From Limonium bicolor (Eukaryota > Streptophyta > Magnoliopsida > Caryophyllales > Plumbaginaceae), in the NCBI GenBank assembly GCA_023374045.1, contig CM041780.1, forward strand, positions 168,822,085-168,886,084: DNA of 64,000 nucleotides. Reading direction: 5' to 3'. The notes beneath the pieces are model-generated. The model had not been told where the DNA came from and searched no databases. It saw only the letters and a list, made by a program, of their open reading frames with translations. Below, one piece after another: positions 44,901 to 56,420 of this stretch. Made by a program: the position numbers and the translations under genes. Every line of letters starts with the position of its first letter. Within the stretch, counting starts at the first letter, position 1.

Positions 44901-45141
44901 GGTTGATTTATCACGTCTTGGGCATATACAAGATCCATTCATATTTCCCAAGGACTGTGAACAAGTATTTTACATAGAAGATCCCATCGATTCCAGATGG
45001 TCAGTGGTTTTACCAGGGAAAAGATTTGTGAACACAAATGTTGATCAAGATGTTGATGACGATGAATTACAGTTCGATGAGACACCACCTTTTCTAACAG
45101 TATTCCTGTCACAGACATTGTTGAAATTCCAGACGATGTAG
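41915..45141 (+). pseudogene. CACTA TNPD/TNP2-type transposase, interrupted
   Basis: The start is at 41,915 (MDREWMYGRRG). The first block is the transposase-associated zinc-binding domain (CPCAQC near residue 43, then FPNLHTIRFHLSMRGF). TNP2 sequence follows after frame change and stops: MCPMGVEYKKIHTCPN (42,550 frame), RHPADSPQWRNIDRRF, LCTDGMNLYG, then FACPICED. A DUF4218-like block is intact over 43,422-44,330 (302 codons; SVRHCLDFMHIVKNVGE, YMYPFERYMGILKGRMKNR). A DUF4216-like block spans 44,497-45,141 (VDNRHGYQVHDGFNLVDL), with one stop at 44,854-44,856. I count at least four in-frame stops plus frame changes, some of which could be unrecognised introns. The protein would bind and cut element ends in the nucleus. 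Confidence 0.85.
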
Positions 45142-45350
45142 TGTATACTAGGTCTGATCACGATGAGGGTTTATGGGCTGAAAACCGTAAATGATGTGTT
45201 TGTTTGTTAGGTAATTAAACAATAATTTTTTATTGTTTGGTTGATCGCTAAATAATTTGTTGGAATATTCATGATATCTCATTATGTATTTTTTACATTA
45301 TTTGTTGTGTTGTTATTAATATCATATTGTTTATCTGTGCAGACAGTTAA

Positions 45351-47374
45351 ATGGATGATATGGATGACCCGATCAGCGAGATTGTGTCTGAGGCATCTCG
45401 ACCAAAGAAGAAGTAAACACGTGGAGGTAAGGGCCGCAAGTCACGGGCCCGAACTAATGAGGGGGTCATGGCTTGGACGAGATTAGAGTGTCTGATGTGT
45501 CAGCCGATGACACACAGGCTGGACCTGAGGACACACAGGCTGGACCTTCTAGATCACAGATCCCACCGACCAGGAGCGTAAAACCTCAAGGTCCTACAAA
45601 AGCTCTTAAGGCAAAAAAGATTGAGTCAAAGCCGCTGCAGTTTAATGAGTACCTACAGCCGACTGGGGAATGGGCTGGAGACTTCACTACGGAGCTGGGC
45701 ATCATAGTGCGAGAGTATTGTGATATCACTCTCTCTTGGCCTCAGGTTGACGAAGGACTGAAGAAGCAGATGTTTGAGATCGTACAGGTAAATAAACAAT
45801 AAGTAAAATATTTATTGATATAATTTATAAGTATGCATAACTAACATCCGTTTCATTTATGGTAATATGCAGAAACGATATCGAATACATGTAGAAAGCG
45901 AGTACTACACCATGGTCAAAGCGATGATGCACAAGAAATTTTTAGATCATAAGCATGATCTGGTCAAATGGTTCATCACCAAGAAGCTTAAGAGGCCTGA
46001 CGGCGACACACGCCAGCCTTGGGAGATCTACAAACCAATAACCCAAGAGAAGTGGCAGCAGTTTTATGATAAGAAGATGGAGACGAAGGTACATACTTAC
46101 TCTTAAATAATTAAGTATTGTATATATATGTTTACATATGTATATATTTTTAATCATCATCATGTTTGTATATATATTTACTTGATAATAGGAGTATCGT
46201 GACGCCCAGTCAGCAAATGCGAAGAAGAATGAATATCATCACGTGTTGGGTGCCAAAGGGGTTAATAGAAGAGTTCCTGAGTGGTGGCAGAAGGGGAGTT
46301 GCCATCAGATATGAGCACTCTGGATGACCACCAGAAACGGGGTACATTTTGGAAGCTTTCACGCACTAAGAAAGACCCAAAAACTGGAGAGCGTCTGTAT
46401 CCCTTTGAGAAAACGAAGGAAATTGTTGATAAGATGGTAAGTATTTTTCTTTACTTTCAAATTTTTCGACAAATTCATTTTATCATCTTAAAATTTATAA
46501 TTAAATGCTTTCTACATTTAATTATAAAGGGTGAGCTGAATGAACAAGTTACCCAAGGGACTTGGGTTCCTGATCGACATGATGACCAGTTGTCTAGTGC
46601 GCTTGGAAAGAAAGATCATCCAGGCCGAGCTGTGGGGTTAGGGGGGGGGGGGTTAACATAGGGATTAGAAAACTTTTTGGTAACCCCGGGTCAAGGAAAG
46701 GGAGTAGTTAAGACAGACAATTTCTTACGAGCAGCATATGCGTGTCATTAATGACCTGAGAGAGCAGTGGAAGAAGGAGGTCATTGCTGAATTACGTCAG
46801 GGTAGTGGTGCATCCCATCTATATGCTCCTGCTTCTGATCCTTCTTGCCCTAATTATCAAAATGGCCTTCTCTCTTTCTCAAGCAATGACGGTGCTACTC
46901 CTGCTTCTGATCCTTCTTGCCCCAATTATCATAATGACCCTCTATCATTCCCAAAAAATGACGGTGCTACTCCTGCTGGAGTGTACACAAGTGTGGATTC
47001 CAATGACCAGTATCCTTACGCGTATGTACAGGTAATTTTTTATACCTTTAACTGTCTTATTACTTGTCATATCTTTTATTACATATTTTTAGTTCAACAT
47101 CTACTAATCTGATAAAATTGTAGGACCCAATAAACTGTAACCTCCTGCTTCCATACAACAATCAAGAAATACGTGTCGCAGAAGGAAGGGTGTACTCATC
47201 TGAGCCGAATGACGTGACCCATGGGATGCCACTAAAGCCGTATCATAGGAGAGTCCTTGTGGACGAATTGATTTATAAGGTTCCTGATCTAGCACTCCCT
47301 ATACCTACGGAGGAGTACAGCACAGTTCGGTCTACAAAGGGTGCATTTGTTCAGTGGCCTGCTCGTTTGATTTA
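45351..47374 (+). pseudogene. CACTA second gene, Transposase_24 (Ptta/En/Spm) type
   Basis: This multi-exon gene probably starts at ATG 45,351. An early stop at 45,413 breaks the first reading, and the next open frame starts at 45,473. Exons: about 45,473-45,787 (LQPTGEWAGDFTTELG; donor GTAAAT), 45,873-46,088 (KRYRIHVESEYYTMVK, QPWEIYKPITQEKWQQFY), then from about 46,192 (EYRDAQSANAKKNEYHH, with a frame break) to 46,436 (LSRTKKDPKTGERLYPF), then 46,530 onward (TWVPDRHDDQLSSALGKKDH). These match the plant transposase family Ptta/En/Spm. 46,738-47,030 encodes a helix followed by two copies of a 26-residue repeat (PASDPSCPNY...NDGAT). A final exon is at 47,125-47,374 (GMPLKPYHRRVLVDEL). A run of 12 G at 46,641-46,652 falls inside. 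It may be one gene with the Ulp1 exons. Confidence 0.75.
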
Positions 47375-47876
47375 GAAGTGTGTGAAGGTATGTCTAATAC
47401 TAACCACTAGTGTAGTTATTATTGTTCATTATATGAATATAGTATGTGTGGATGCTCAGTTCATGACTAGTATTGTATGTCGGTTGTAAATAGGCATTAA
47501 GAAGGAAATTGCATCTCCTGTGAAAAAGAAGTTAAAGATTAAATCCTCTGAATACAAATCATCCACCAACGTTGTTCAAAAAGAAAATTTGGTGGATGAT
47601 TCCATATATGCACACTTGGGGCCAACACATGAAATGTTTGCATGATATAATCTGCGACTTTCTATCTTACTCAGCTTTGACGATGACCTTCACTACAAAG
47701 AAGGTGTAGAAGTCGACATGTGGACGGCCGATGTTAAGGACATCCTAAAATCTGATGGGTGCCTGTTGCAGTGATGCATTCATGTATTCTGTAAGTATTA
47801 GTTTTGTTTTATAATTAAGTTATAAATTGATGTTGAAACAATGTTAATTAATTTTATGTCTTTTAATTTATGACAG

Positions 47877-48864
47877 GTTTTTGCATGACAAAATGCAATC
47901 TTTTGCCCTTACCAAGTATGGATTTTTGTGTCCTGAAAGAGAGTCATACACTACTATGAAGTGCGATACAGAAATGTGTAAGACCTACTTGCAGCGTGCG
48001 ATGGTTAACATCATCAAAGCGAAAAAGAAATATCTTATGCTACCTTATCATCAAAGGTATTAACTTTGTTTATCATTTTAGTTTGAATAAATGTTGTAGT
48101 ACTTATCTGTGCCAACATGCATTATAATGACATGTGAGTGTTTCGGTATTACATAGTGGCCATTGGGTTTTACTGGTGTTGTGTCTAGATCGTTCGCGGA
48201 TACTATTTCTTGATCCGCTGCATACCGGGCAGTCAAAACACATCAAGATAAAGCCACACATTAGCATGTAAGTACATTTGAATCAATTCTTTATGTATTT
48301 CAACTCCTTTAATTTAATTTTATTATGAATGTATATCCTAATTTAATTAATGTATGTTGATGATACTAATTGTGCAGTGTGTATCAAGGTGTTTTGATGG
48401 CAGAGATTGGTCTAAGGTCAAAAGGTGTCATCCAATGGACTCCAGTGAAGGTAAATGCGCCATCATTTACTTGTTTATTATTGATTGGTTGTAATCACAA
48501 ATAAATGTCTTATATAATTAGTTATTTTTTTCCTGTGTTTAAGTGTCCACGTCAATCCGGGGGTTCAGAGTGTGGCTATTATGTCATGAGGTATATGCAT
48601 GACATAGTCACCCTATTTGGTGAGATGAGTGATCCGTTAGAACAGGTATCTCGAAGTTATATTTATTTTTCAATTACTAATATATTTGTTTAATGATTAA
48701 CTAATTTTGTCTTGTTTTGTTTTTCAAAGGTATTTCCTAGTGTTGGAGAATATAGCGCACAAACCATCAACGAGATGCTAGAGGATTGGGCGGATTTCGT
48801 CTGCATGAATTTGGTTCAATTTTTTGCTTTGTTTTCTCGATTTGTTATTGAGAACTTTCTTTAG
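47877..48864 (+). CDS. Ulp1-like cysteine protease module of the CACTA element
   Basis: Five exons by GT-AG rules: 47,877-48,056, 48,157-48,267, 48,377-48,450, 48,544-48,645 and 48,730-48,864 (stop TAG). The peptidase C48 signature is complete: catalytic His in GHWVLLV, Asp in FLDPL, the oxyanion Gln in PRQSGG, and catalytic Cys in SECGYYVMRY. No stop or frameshift lies within these exons, unlike the transposase. Upstream 47,490-47,790 is poorly readable, so the true start is unknown; it may be the 3' end of the Transposase_24-type gene. Ulp1 proteases remove SUMO. Why plant transposons carry them is unresolved. Confidence 0.8.
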
Positions 48865-49154
48865 ACTTTTATGGTTAGATAGATTGTACAAAATGACCAC
48901 TTTGAGTATATTAGTGAACATTTGGGTAATTGTGTATGTATATGGTCATTTGTGACTATGTGAATTGTGGTGTATATGGTCATTTGTGACAATTTCAAAT
49001 GTGGTGTGTATGGTCATTTGTAACTATGTGAATTGTGGTGTTTGAGATCCTCTACCATGTGATGTAGAGAGATATGTGGACATATCTCTGAATGCATATT
49101 AACAGGTTTGGTGACATATGTGGGATTATAAAAAAACGAGAAAAATAAAAAAAA

Positions 49155-49493
49155 CCGGGATATTTTCGGCGGTTCCTACTAAGAACCGCCGAAAATGAGT
49201 AAAAATCAGATCTTTTTCAGCGGTTCTTAAGGACACAACCGCCGAAAAAGACCCAATTTTTACTCATTTTCGGCGGTTTTCAGTAGGAACCGCCGAAAAT
49301 AGCCCGGTTTTTCCACATTCATTTGCCCTCTGGTAGCTCATATTTTTCGGCGGTTTTGGCTTAGGAACCGCCGAAAATCGCTATTTTTTCCGCGTTTGTA
49401 AAACTGCCGAAAATAAGGGAAGACCCTTTTTCGACGGTACCATTTTCGGCGGTTGTGAACCGCCGAAAAAGACATAAAATAACCACCGAAAAT
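49155..49493. repeat. CACTA right subterminal repeats
   Basis: These are repeats of the same family as at the left end: attttcggcggttcc and ggaaccgccgaaaat pairs separated by ~30-40 bp. The largest paired block is 49,160-49,305. They confirm that 39.9 and 49.5 kb are the two ends of one element. Confidence 0.85.
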
Positions 49494-49512
49494 GACCCTG
49501 TTTGTACTAATA

Positions 49513-51541
49513 ATTATGATAAACACAAGGTGATTACCAGTATTATCCCAAACCCTCGAGGGTTCCTAGTAATTTACTCTTTTTTCTATGATCAATTTTA
49601 TGAAATGCCAATATATTTTTGGCTAATTCATGAAATGCCACTAAAAAATGAAAGTCACAAAATGCCACTATATTTTTGAAAAAGTCCATAAAATGCCACT
49701 ATTGTTATTGACCAGATGGAAAAAAGACAAAAATACCCCTACAAGTTAACAAAATATTTTTAAAGTTCATAATATGCTAAGTGTTAAAAAATTCACAAAA
49801 AATTCAGAATAAAATAATATATAAAAATTATAAAAATATATTTTTTTTAAAAAAATGAAAATATCATAAAATATTAAAAGAAATAAATATTTAATTTTTC
49901 AAATTTATTCAGTACCATAAAAAGAATATTGTGTTCTAAACAAATAATTTATACAAATTTTTCTACGGATTTATATCAATTAAGTACCACAATTTATACC
50001 AAATAAGTACCATAATCTTTACCAAACATTTTTTAATTATTATTTTCTATCAATTTACATTATTTCTTGAAAGTAAATTATTTTAACTTATATTTAGAAA
50101 TTTACTTTTTAACATTTATGTTCTATTTTGCAAATAAATTTTAGTTTCTAAATATCTTAAAATATTAAATAATTTAAATTGATAGGAAAAATAATTTAAA
50201 AAATGTATGGTACTTTATTGGTATAAATTAGTAGAAAGGTTAATATAAATTAGGGAAAATTCACAATATACCCCTGTTTTCTTTCATAATTCACAATATA
50301 CCCCTTTTTTGAAACTTTGTCACAAAATACCCCTGTTTAATTTGCTAATTCACAAAATGCCCCTTTTAAAAACGGCGTCAAACATTCCGTTAACCTCCCC
50401 TGGAAAATGACTATTTTGCCCCTGACCCGTTTTTTTTTTGAAAAATTCATAGTTTTTTTAGCTACTTTTTTTTGAAAAATTTTAAATTTTATAATATACC
50501 CCTATTTAAGTTTGTTGTTCACGAAATACCCCTATTTATGTTTTGAAGTTCACAAAATACCCCTATTTATGTTTTGTAGTTCACGAAACCCCCTTATCAC
50601 CCTGATGCCCTATTAAAGCATCGCCTAGTTTTCTTTGTTTTTCAAGTGCCTTCAGCCTCTTCATAATCCCAAGACAAATGTTGTTTTCATTCAGTTCTCT
50701 GAGGTTTCTTGTCTCTCAGAATGTCTCACCAATAGCTGAGTACGAATCCCTGTTATTCACAATTAGACACAATTATAATATATGACCAGAGACAAACTAG
50801 TATAGCATGGATTATTTACATAGTTAGGTAAATACCTTCAAGTAAAGAGTAGATTGATTTAGTCCTGTGGACAAACAATAATGTCACAACATTGGGTTTA
50901 AAATGGCTACCTCTTGGTCGAACTCAGTAGCGGACCAGAATTTTTGTTTAGGGGGGGGGGGGGGCAAAAAATACATTAATTACAAAACATTTAAAAAAAG
51001 TAATATAAGTACTAAAAATAACTAAAAAAAGATATAAATTAACATAAAATTAATAATTCTTAAATATTAAACATACACAAAACTTTAAAGAAATTATTAT
51101 TCTTTTCTTTTCTTTTACCTTCATTGACTAATTATCTTTTTCATCTTCATAAAAATATTTGCAATTGTGGTTAGATTTTGATTAAATATTATAATAAGAT
51201 ACACATATTTCAATCTATAAACAAAACTAATCCAATATAAGATGAGATAGTTGTATTTAATTTTAATTAGAAAATTAAAACCACCATGCAACACATCAAC
51301 TAGATCACGCCATGTCGCAACGACTCATCTCCTCCAAAAGCTCAGAATTTTCTAACTTCCCGCCCAAAAACCACAGAAAGTCGAACTTGATAGACTAGTG
51401 GATACGGGAACCACCCGAGTAAAAACCTCCCAACCTTTCCTTTTATTTTGTTTCAATTTTTTCTTTTAAAAAATAAAAACCCGAACAACTTAAGTCCCAC
51501 TCCCCTTGCAAACTCCGAAAGCGAGACGTAGGGAACTATTG
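49513..51541. other. AT-rich intergenic sequence with short simple motifs
   Basis: No gene is seen. 49,590-49,740 repeats 'aaatgccact', and 50,257-50,600 repeats 'cacaatatacccct'/'cacaaaatacccct' about six times. A run of 14 G is at 50,951-50,964 after tagcggaccagaatttttgt, a context seen at ends of some plant DNA elements; no partner end was found. Confidence 0.45.
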
Positions 51542-52312
51542 TTGGTATAGTGTAAATAGCTACACCTTAACCACATTATTAAGAGTGCTAATCAGATCTC
51601 CCTCCCATGATCGCATGTACCTGGATGACAAGCCAACAATCGAGATGCATATAGCCTGGCCAGCAAGCACCAGATCCAGCAAGCTGACCCTGACACGCCT
51701 TGCAGCCGGGCAAGAGCCATTAGGTTGCGCTAGCCGCACCCACAACTAGATTCCCTTGCCAGCATGAAAGCACTCATGACCTAACACTCACGACTTCGCC
51801 ATCTTGTCTCATCAACACCACCGATTAAAACCGGCTGCCTTGAGTGTCTTACCTCCTCTGACATGACCTCAATTATCTCGAGATGGACACGACCTCCTCC
51901 CGACTTCTATAGGCCCACAAATGATAGAGGAAACTTCCCTAGAAGCCTCGCAAAGGATGATGACATCCTTACACTACGCACGTGTTGTGTCATCATCTAA
52001 CCGTCAATCAAAGGATAAATCGGGTGTTCAAGTCGGCACACCCAAATCAATCCTTTATAAATAGCACCCAACATCACTATGAGAAAGGGACATATTCTCT
52101 CTCCTTTTCCACTTGTACTAACACGATTTTACTAAGAACCTCTTGCAAACCCCTTGTGGACCAGATCATTCAAGATTGAACCACGTAAATCCTGGTGTCT
52201 TCTTCTTGTCTACTCGTTACTGCGCTCTAACCATCACCATAATCACCGAAAGAAGTAGTCTCATTCTAATCCGCAGGTTACACTATGACATGTAGATTAC
52301 CATATCTAACAA
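51542..52312 (+). repeat. Probable solo LTR (~770 bp)
   Basis: TGTTGGTATAG at the left and CCATATCTAACA at the right form the imperfect inverted ends of an LTR. A TATA box (tttataaatagca, about 52,053) lies in the 3' half, followed by a C/T-rich leader-like part, the usual LTR layout. No primer site or polypurine tract adjoins it. The flanks actat and atgga do not form a clear duplication, so the call is tentative. Confidence 0.45.
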
Positions 52313-52540
52313 TGGAAATACCCAAAATAGAATGTTGGGGCAAGGCGACTTGTACCACTGGTTATGTGTGTTCTATGGTGTCTTCGTCATCATCACCCAT
52401 CACCGGTTCACCCTTATCTTCTGCTTCTCCCGATTAGTTTAAGAATAGAAGTTGCAACCTGGTAGTCTTTCAACGGTGGCCTGGTTGCTACTTCTCCCCG
52501 CAATGATAACACAACCCAAGTGATTTCCTTTGTTAGGCCT

Positions 52541-53386
52541 CTAGATCGCTAGCTTCTGGGTTCCACTTGCGACCGATGATATAGAAGATCCGCTTGTGGG
52601 TTTGAACGGGCTGAACCTCTGGAATGGGATGCTACCCGTGTAGGACTTATGCGCAGGTCGGGTTGAGAAGTTGGAATGCCCCGTTGACCTTGGATTGCCC
52701 CACAATTTTCTTGGATGGACTCTGTATTTCGACACTCTCAACCGCCGCATTCTTCTCCTTTACCTATGACGTGATGGTTATCCTCTTCAGAAGCATTTTA
52801 GGTTTGAACAACAAAACATCTACTCATAGCTCAAGGTTTAATCCGCCCTAAAAGTTCCCAGCAACACCTCCTCTGTCAGGGACTGCTTCACAGAGAGATG
52901 TTTGAATTGTTGCCAGAATTCCAACATAGTTTTGTCCTACTTGAGAGCCATCACTTGGTCTAGATGATTCCTAGCTTGCGGTGCTGACATACAAAATTAG
53001 CGTTCCTTCTAACTTATCCCACCTAGGAAGGCCCAAATGTGTCTCCATCCAAGTGTAACAGTGGAGAGCTTCCCCCTCCATACAGACTCCAACTGCTTCC
53101 ACCTTATCCATTATTTCCACCTTGTAGATTCGGAAGTATCTCTATGCCCGGTAAGTCTAGCCACACGGGTGCTCACCGAAGAAGATGAGCATCTTCATTC
53201 TTCTAACTTTTTAACCTCTCTCATCGTTTTGCTCCCCCCTTCCTTCTGTTTCTCCTCTCCAGCTGATAGGTCTTATTGCACATTCTCCAGCGTTTCGCCT
53301 AACCTTACAACCTCCTCCCTGAATGCACTCATCTACACCCTCAAATTTTCTTGTTCTGCAGCAGTGGCTTCCATATTGCGCGTCAT
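52541..53386 (-). pseudogene. Decayed Ty3/gypsy gag
   Basis: From a minus-strand ATG at 53,386 (MTRNMEATAAEQENLR) the sequence can be followed only with frame changes and stops. It reads KVEIMDKVEAVGVCMEGEAL, then CYTWMETHLGLPRWDKLEGT, as in the gag of plant gypsy elements (movement from a W-x-x-W patch to a helix-rich core). A Ser/Pro-rich patch at 52,541-52,750 may be the following linker. Protease and RT are absent. The primer site just to the right supports the call. Confidence 0.65.
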
Positions 53387-53407
53387 GACCATCAAGGAAG
53401 TTAGGAG

Positions 53408-53419
53408 GTTCTGATACCA
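53408..53419 (-). other. Primer-binding-site-like sequence of the decayed gypsy
   Basis: Read on the minus strand, TGGTATCAGAAC matches the tRNA-iMet primer site at 11 of 12 positions. It lies 22 bp before the gag start. The 5' LTR would lie to the right, but its far end was not found. Confidence 0.65.
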
Positions 53420-56400
53420 GCTAGATAAGACCACAACTCCTTGCCCACAATAACTGATATATAATTAAACACACTAGTATTTGAAAGAAGAAAATTGGCT
53501 ATATCCTTACAAACAGTTACCATAGATAACTAAACCAGAGAAAAGTGATAGAGCAGTGTCTTTCCCGAAGGAGTCTATTCAACAAGCTCTGCCTATCAAC
53601 AACGTGGCCAAAAAAGTGATAAATAGTTCAATGCCCTTTCTCGGTAGAAGCAGATAAGACAAATATTAAGGTCATAATGGTCTTGCTCCCACTACTACTG
53701 CCTTGAGTGGAATATTTTTGCCAGCTGACGATAGTGGTCCATTCCTATGTCTACGCTGCTACACTCGTAAAGGTGGGTGGAGTGCGCGCACCATTGCTCC
53801 ATTCTCATCCCTTTAGTATTTGTATGATTGTTGGGATCTGTGATAATGGCGAATTTCCTAATTCAACACTAACAATAAGCCGCCCTAGTGTCTTGAAATG
53901 AACGTGCAATAGAAGATATCCACAAATATGTACCAAAAAAGATCACACGAGAATGCAGATATCGGGCAAAATAGTGAAACATCATAGCAGGGCCATTATT
54001 GTTGTACAATTGTTGGGATCTGTGATAAACTTCCTTAAAGTTGAATGCAGCTTACAAGTCAAACGTTAATGACCTAGGATTAGGGGACTGGGACTCAGGA
54101 GACAGGATAACACTTTCTCCAGTCACTAACTGTAGATATGTCGATGGGGCGATAGAGAAGCAGAGTTGCCAACCATGTGTAAAATCTAGGTTAGATACAT
54201 GATTTTTCCATCTCGTGACAATATTAGAGGGCAGACTAAATTGTTACGATCATCAGTGTCCATTAAGACGAATTCTGCCGGTGAGAGAGCCTTCTTGGTA
54301 GGCAAGGAGGAGAACAACCACAGGTACAAAAGCTGAATGACAGGGTTCAGTAGTTCCAAGGTTAACTGTTCCGTGCGGCTGTTTTGCTGATTTCTGCATG
54401 TTTTAAACTCAAATCTCTAGCACCCTGAAAAAGGTAATTCCAGCATATAAATCCTAGTTACAGCAGAAGCATAATCTTAGATATTATTCACAAAGAACTA
54501 AAAATCAGTTTCTGAAGAAAATAAATATCAGAAATAAATGAAAAAAAGATAAATGCAGATTTATGAGGTTGCACTCCTACATCAAGCATAAATACACCCA
54601 GAGATATGCACTGACGGGTTAAGACGAGTATAAATGTAAAAGCCACCTATTATGCCAAGAATAAACTATTTATTAGCATGCATCAAAACATATATCAGAT
54701 GAAGATGATAGCTGATTTAGTCATTATCAATTCGGTTGACCAGTTGAGTCCATTCTTTTAAAATCAGTCGTCAGTCAATATCAGCTATCAGCTAGTAGCT
54801 ACTTAAACACAAACTGTCTTTTGTTTATAGCTGGTTTAGTCTCTTTGACTGGGTTGACCAGCTCAACTCACTCTTTTCAAATTAATCATCAATTAATAGC
54901 AGTTAGTAACAGCTGTCAGGTAACAGCTCATAATACGCAAAAGAATGGAGCCTATGTAGGATGGAGGAGGAGATGAACTGGAATGCAAATTATGGTGTAG
55001 GGTGGACTTGATTTCTTGTAGCTTGGAGATGTTCAAGCTCGCTTAATCATTAACCTGCACATTTGCTGAAAACGTTCGTACACGTTGGCACCATTGCCCA
55101 AACGTTAACAATACGAACTATCCATCAGAACTCAGAAGCTCTTCCACCAGAAATTACAATGTAGGGCGGTTTTGTGGGATTAATTGCTATGCTAGGAAAA
55201 GGTAGTTGTCGGTCTAAATGACCTTTTTAAAATACGTCAATGGTCAGAAGGTTCCACAGGTTAGCCATACTTACCTCTTAATATCCACAGGCAGTTTGGA
55301 CCATAAATACTTCCCACCGACAACAAAATTGGACCCAACTGGCTGATGGACACGGTAAAAATCACCATAGACAAACAACTAGATAATACCAACGAGTTCC
55401 AGAGTTTACAGTAACAACCTCTCAATTGAACATGTCTGTTAGTCAGATGAGAGGGTATGACTAGAAAAACACAAAAGAAAAGTTTGATGAAAGAGTTCCA
55501 AGGAGCGATATCAGTAGAATACCGCAGAAAGGACAGCATCAACTTAAGCTCCCATTCAAAATCACACTAAGCAGCAAAAGGCACCTAACAACAGTTGCCC
55601 CCTAGCTTGAATCATAATTAATATTTGCCACCGCACCTGTAAGAAAACTAGTATAGCACATTATAATCAGGAACTACTAGCCGTTGAGCATAAGAACCCC
55701 TTTGATCTACATGTGGCACCTGTTAACTCTAATGTGATTTCCAGAGAAGAATCTGGAGAGAAAGGCATCTTAGTGATACTACAATTTTCTCACTTCTAGC
55801 AAATGAGATAGTTTCCTTGTTCTCAGTAAACTCTTCTAGAAGGGCCCAAATTCACAGATCCTGAAGAACTGGAACTAAAAGTCAAGACCACTTTCCAGAT
55901 CTGCAGCTAGAGGAAAGCCATTTAATAGCTATGACAGTAAAAGCACCTTATTCCACAATTCTATGAAGCCAAATCTGCACTAAAATTTCAGCTTGATAGT
56001 AATTGCTTTACGGTTTCATGGTCCCGTTAACTCCACAACCACCATCAATCTCCACTATATGCTTTAAAAGATAACAGAAGGACATCCTTCAAGCACCCCT
56101 ACTACAGATTCCAATAAAGCCAAACCAACATAAAGAATGCAGCAGCAGAAATAATCATCCATTTCAGCATAAATTACCCCACAAAACCCTCTCACTTCTT
56201 ATATAGCAGACGTTCACCACCCAAATGATCAAAATTGCATTTATAAGTTTCAACTCCATTTCTAGTTGCAGCAGCTACTACAAAAAGACGCCACTTTCGT
56301 CAAGAAAAGTCTTCCCATTCTACCAAAACTTGACCATCTATGAGCAACGACAATGGAGCAAACATGTACCATAACAATAACGCAAATTTCACAAACGAAA

Positions 56401-56420
56401 ATCAAAAACCGATATAATAC
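53420..56420. other. Intergenic or intronic sequence left of the DUF1195 gene
   Basis: The left part is probably the remains of the decayed gypsy's LTR. 54,709-54,800 and 54,827-54,928 are diverged direct repeats (atagctgatttagt...ggttgaccag / atagctggtttagt...ggttgaccag). The remainder may include an intron and last exon of the DUF1195 gene, but no exon could be picked with confidence. Confidence 0.4.

Larger units (their letters stand above)
39863..49512 (+). mobile_element. CACTA (En/Spm) transposon, ~9.6 kb
   Basis: This element is defined by subterminal repeats at both ends (39,871-40,097 and about 49,155-49,493). They are built from aaccgccgaaaat and its complement. Between them lie TNPD-type transposase, Transposase_24 and Ulp1 protease sequences, the gene set of plant CACTA elements. 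The terminal CACTA/TAGTG is decayed: the left end reads cattgcagaaacc and the right end tttgtactaata, so exact ends and the 3-bp duplication are uncertain. Transcription is left to right. Stops and frame breaks in the transposase suggest the copy is not autonomous. Confidence 0.88.

Noticed and set aside
52624..52851. Plus-strand ORF antisense to the gag remnant
   Set aside because: No domain is seen; the minus strand shows gag similarity.
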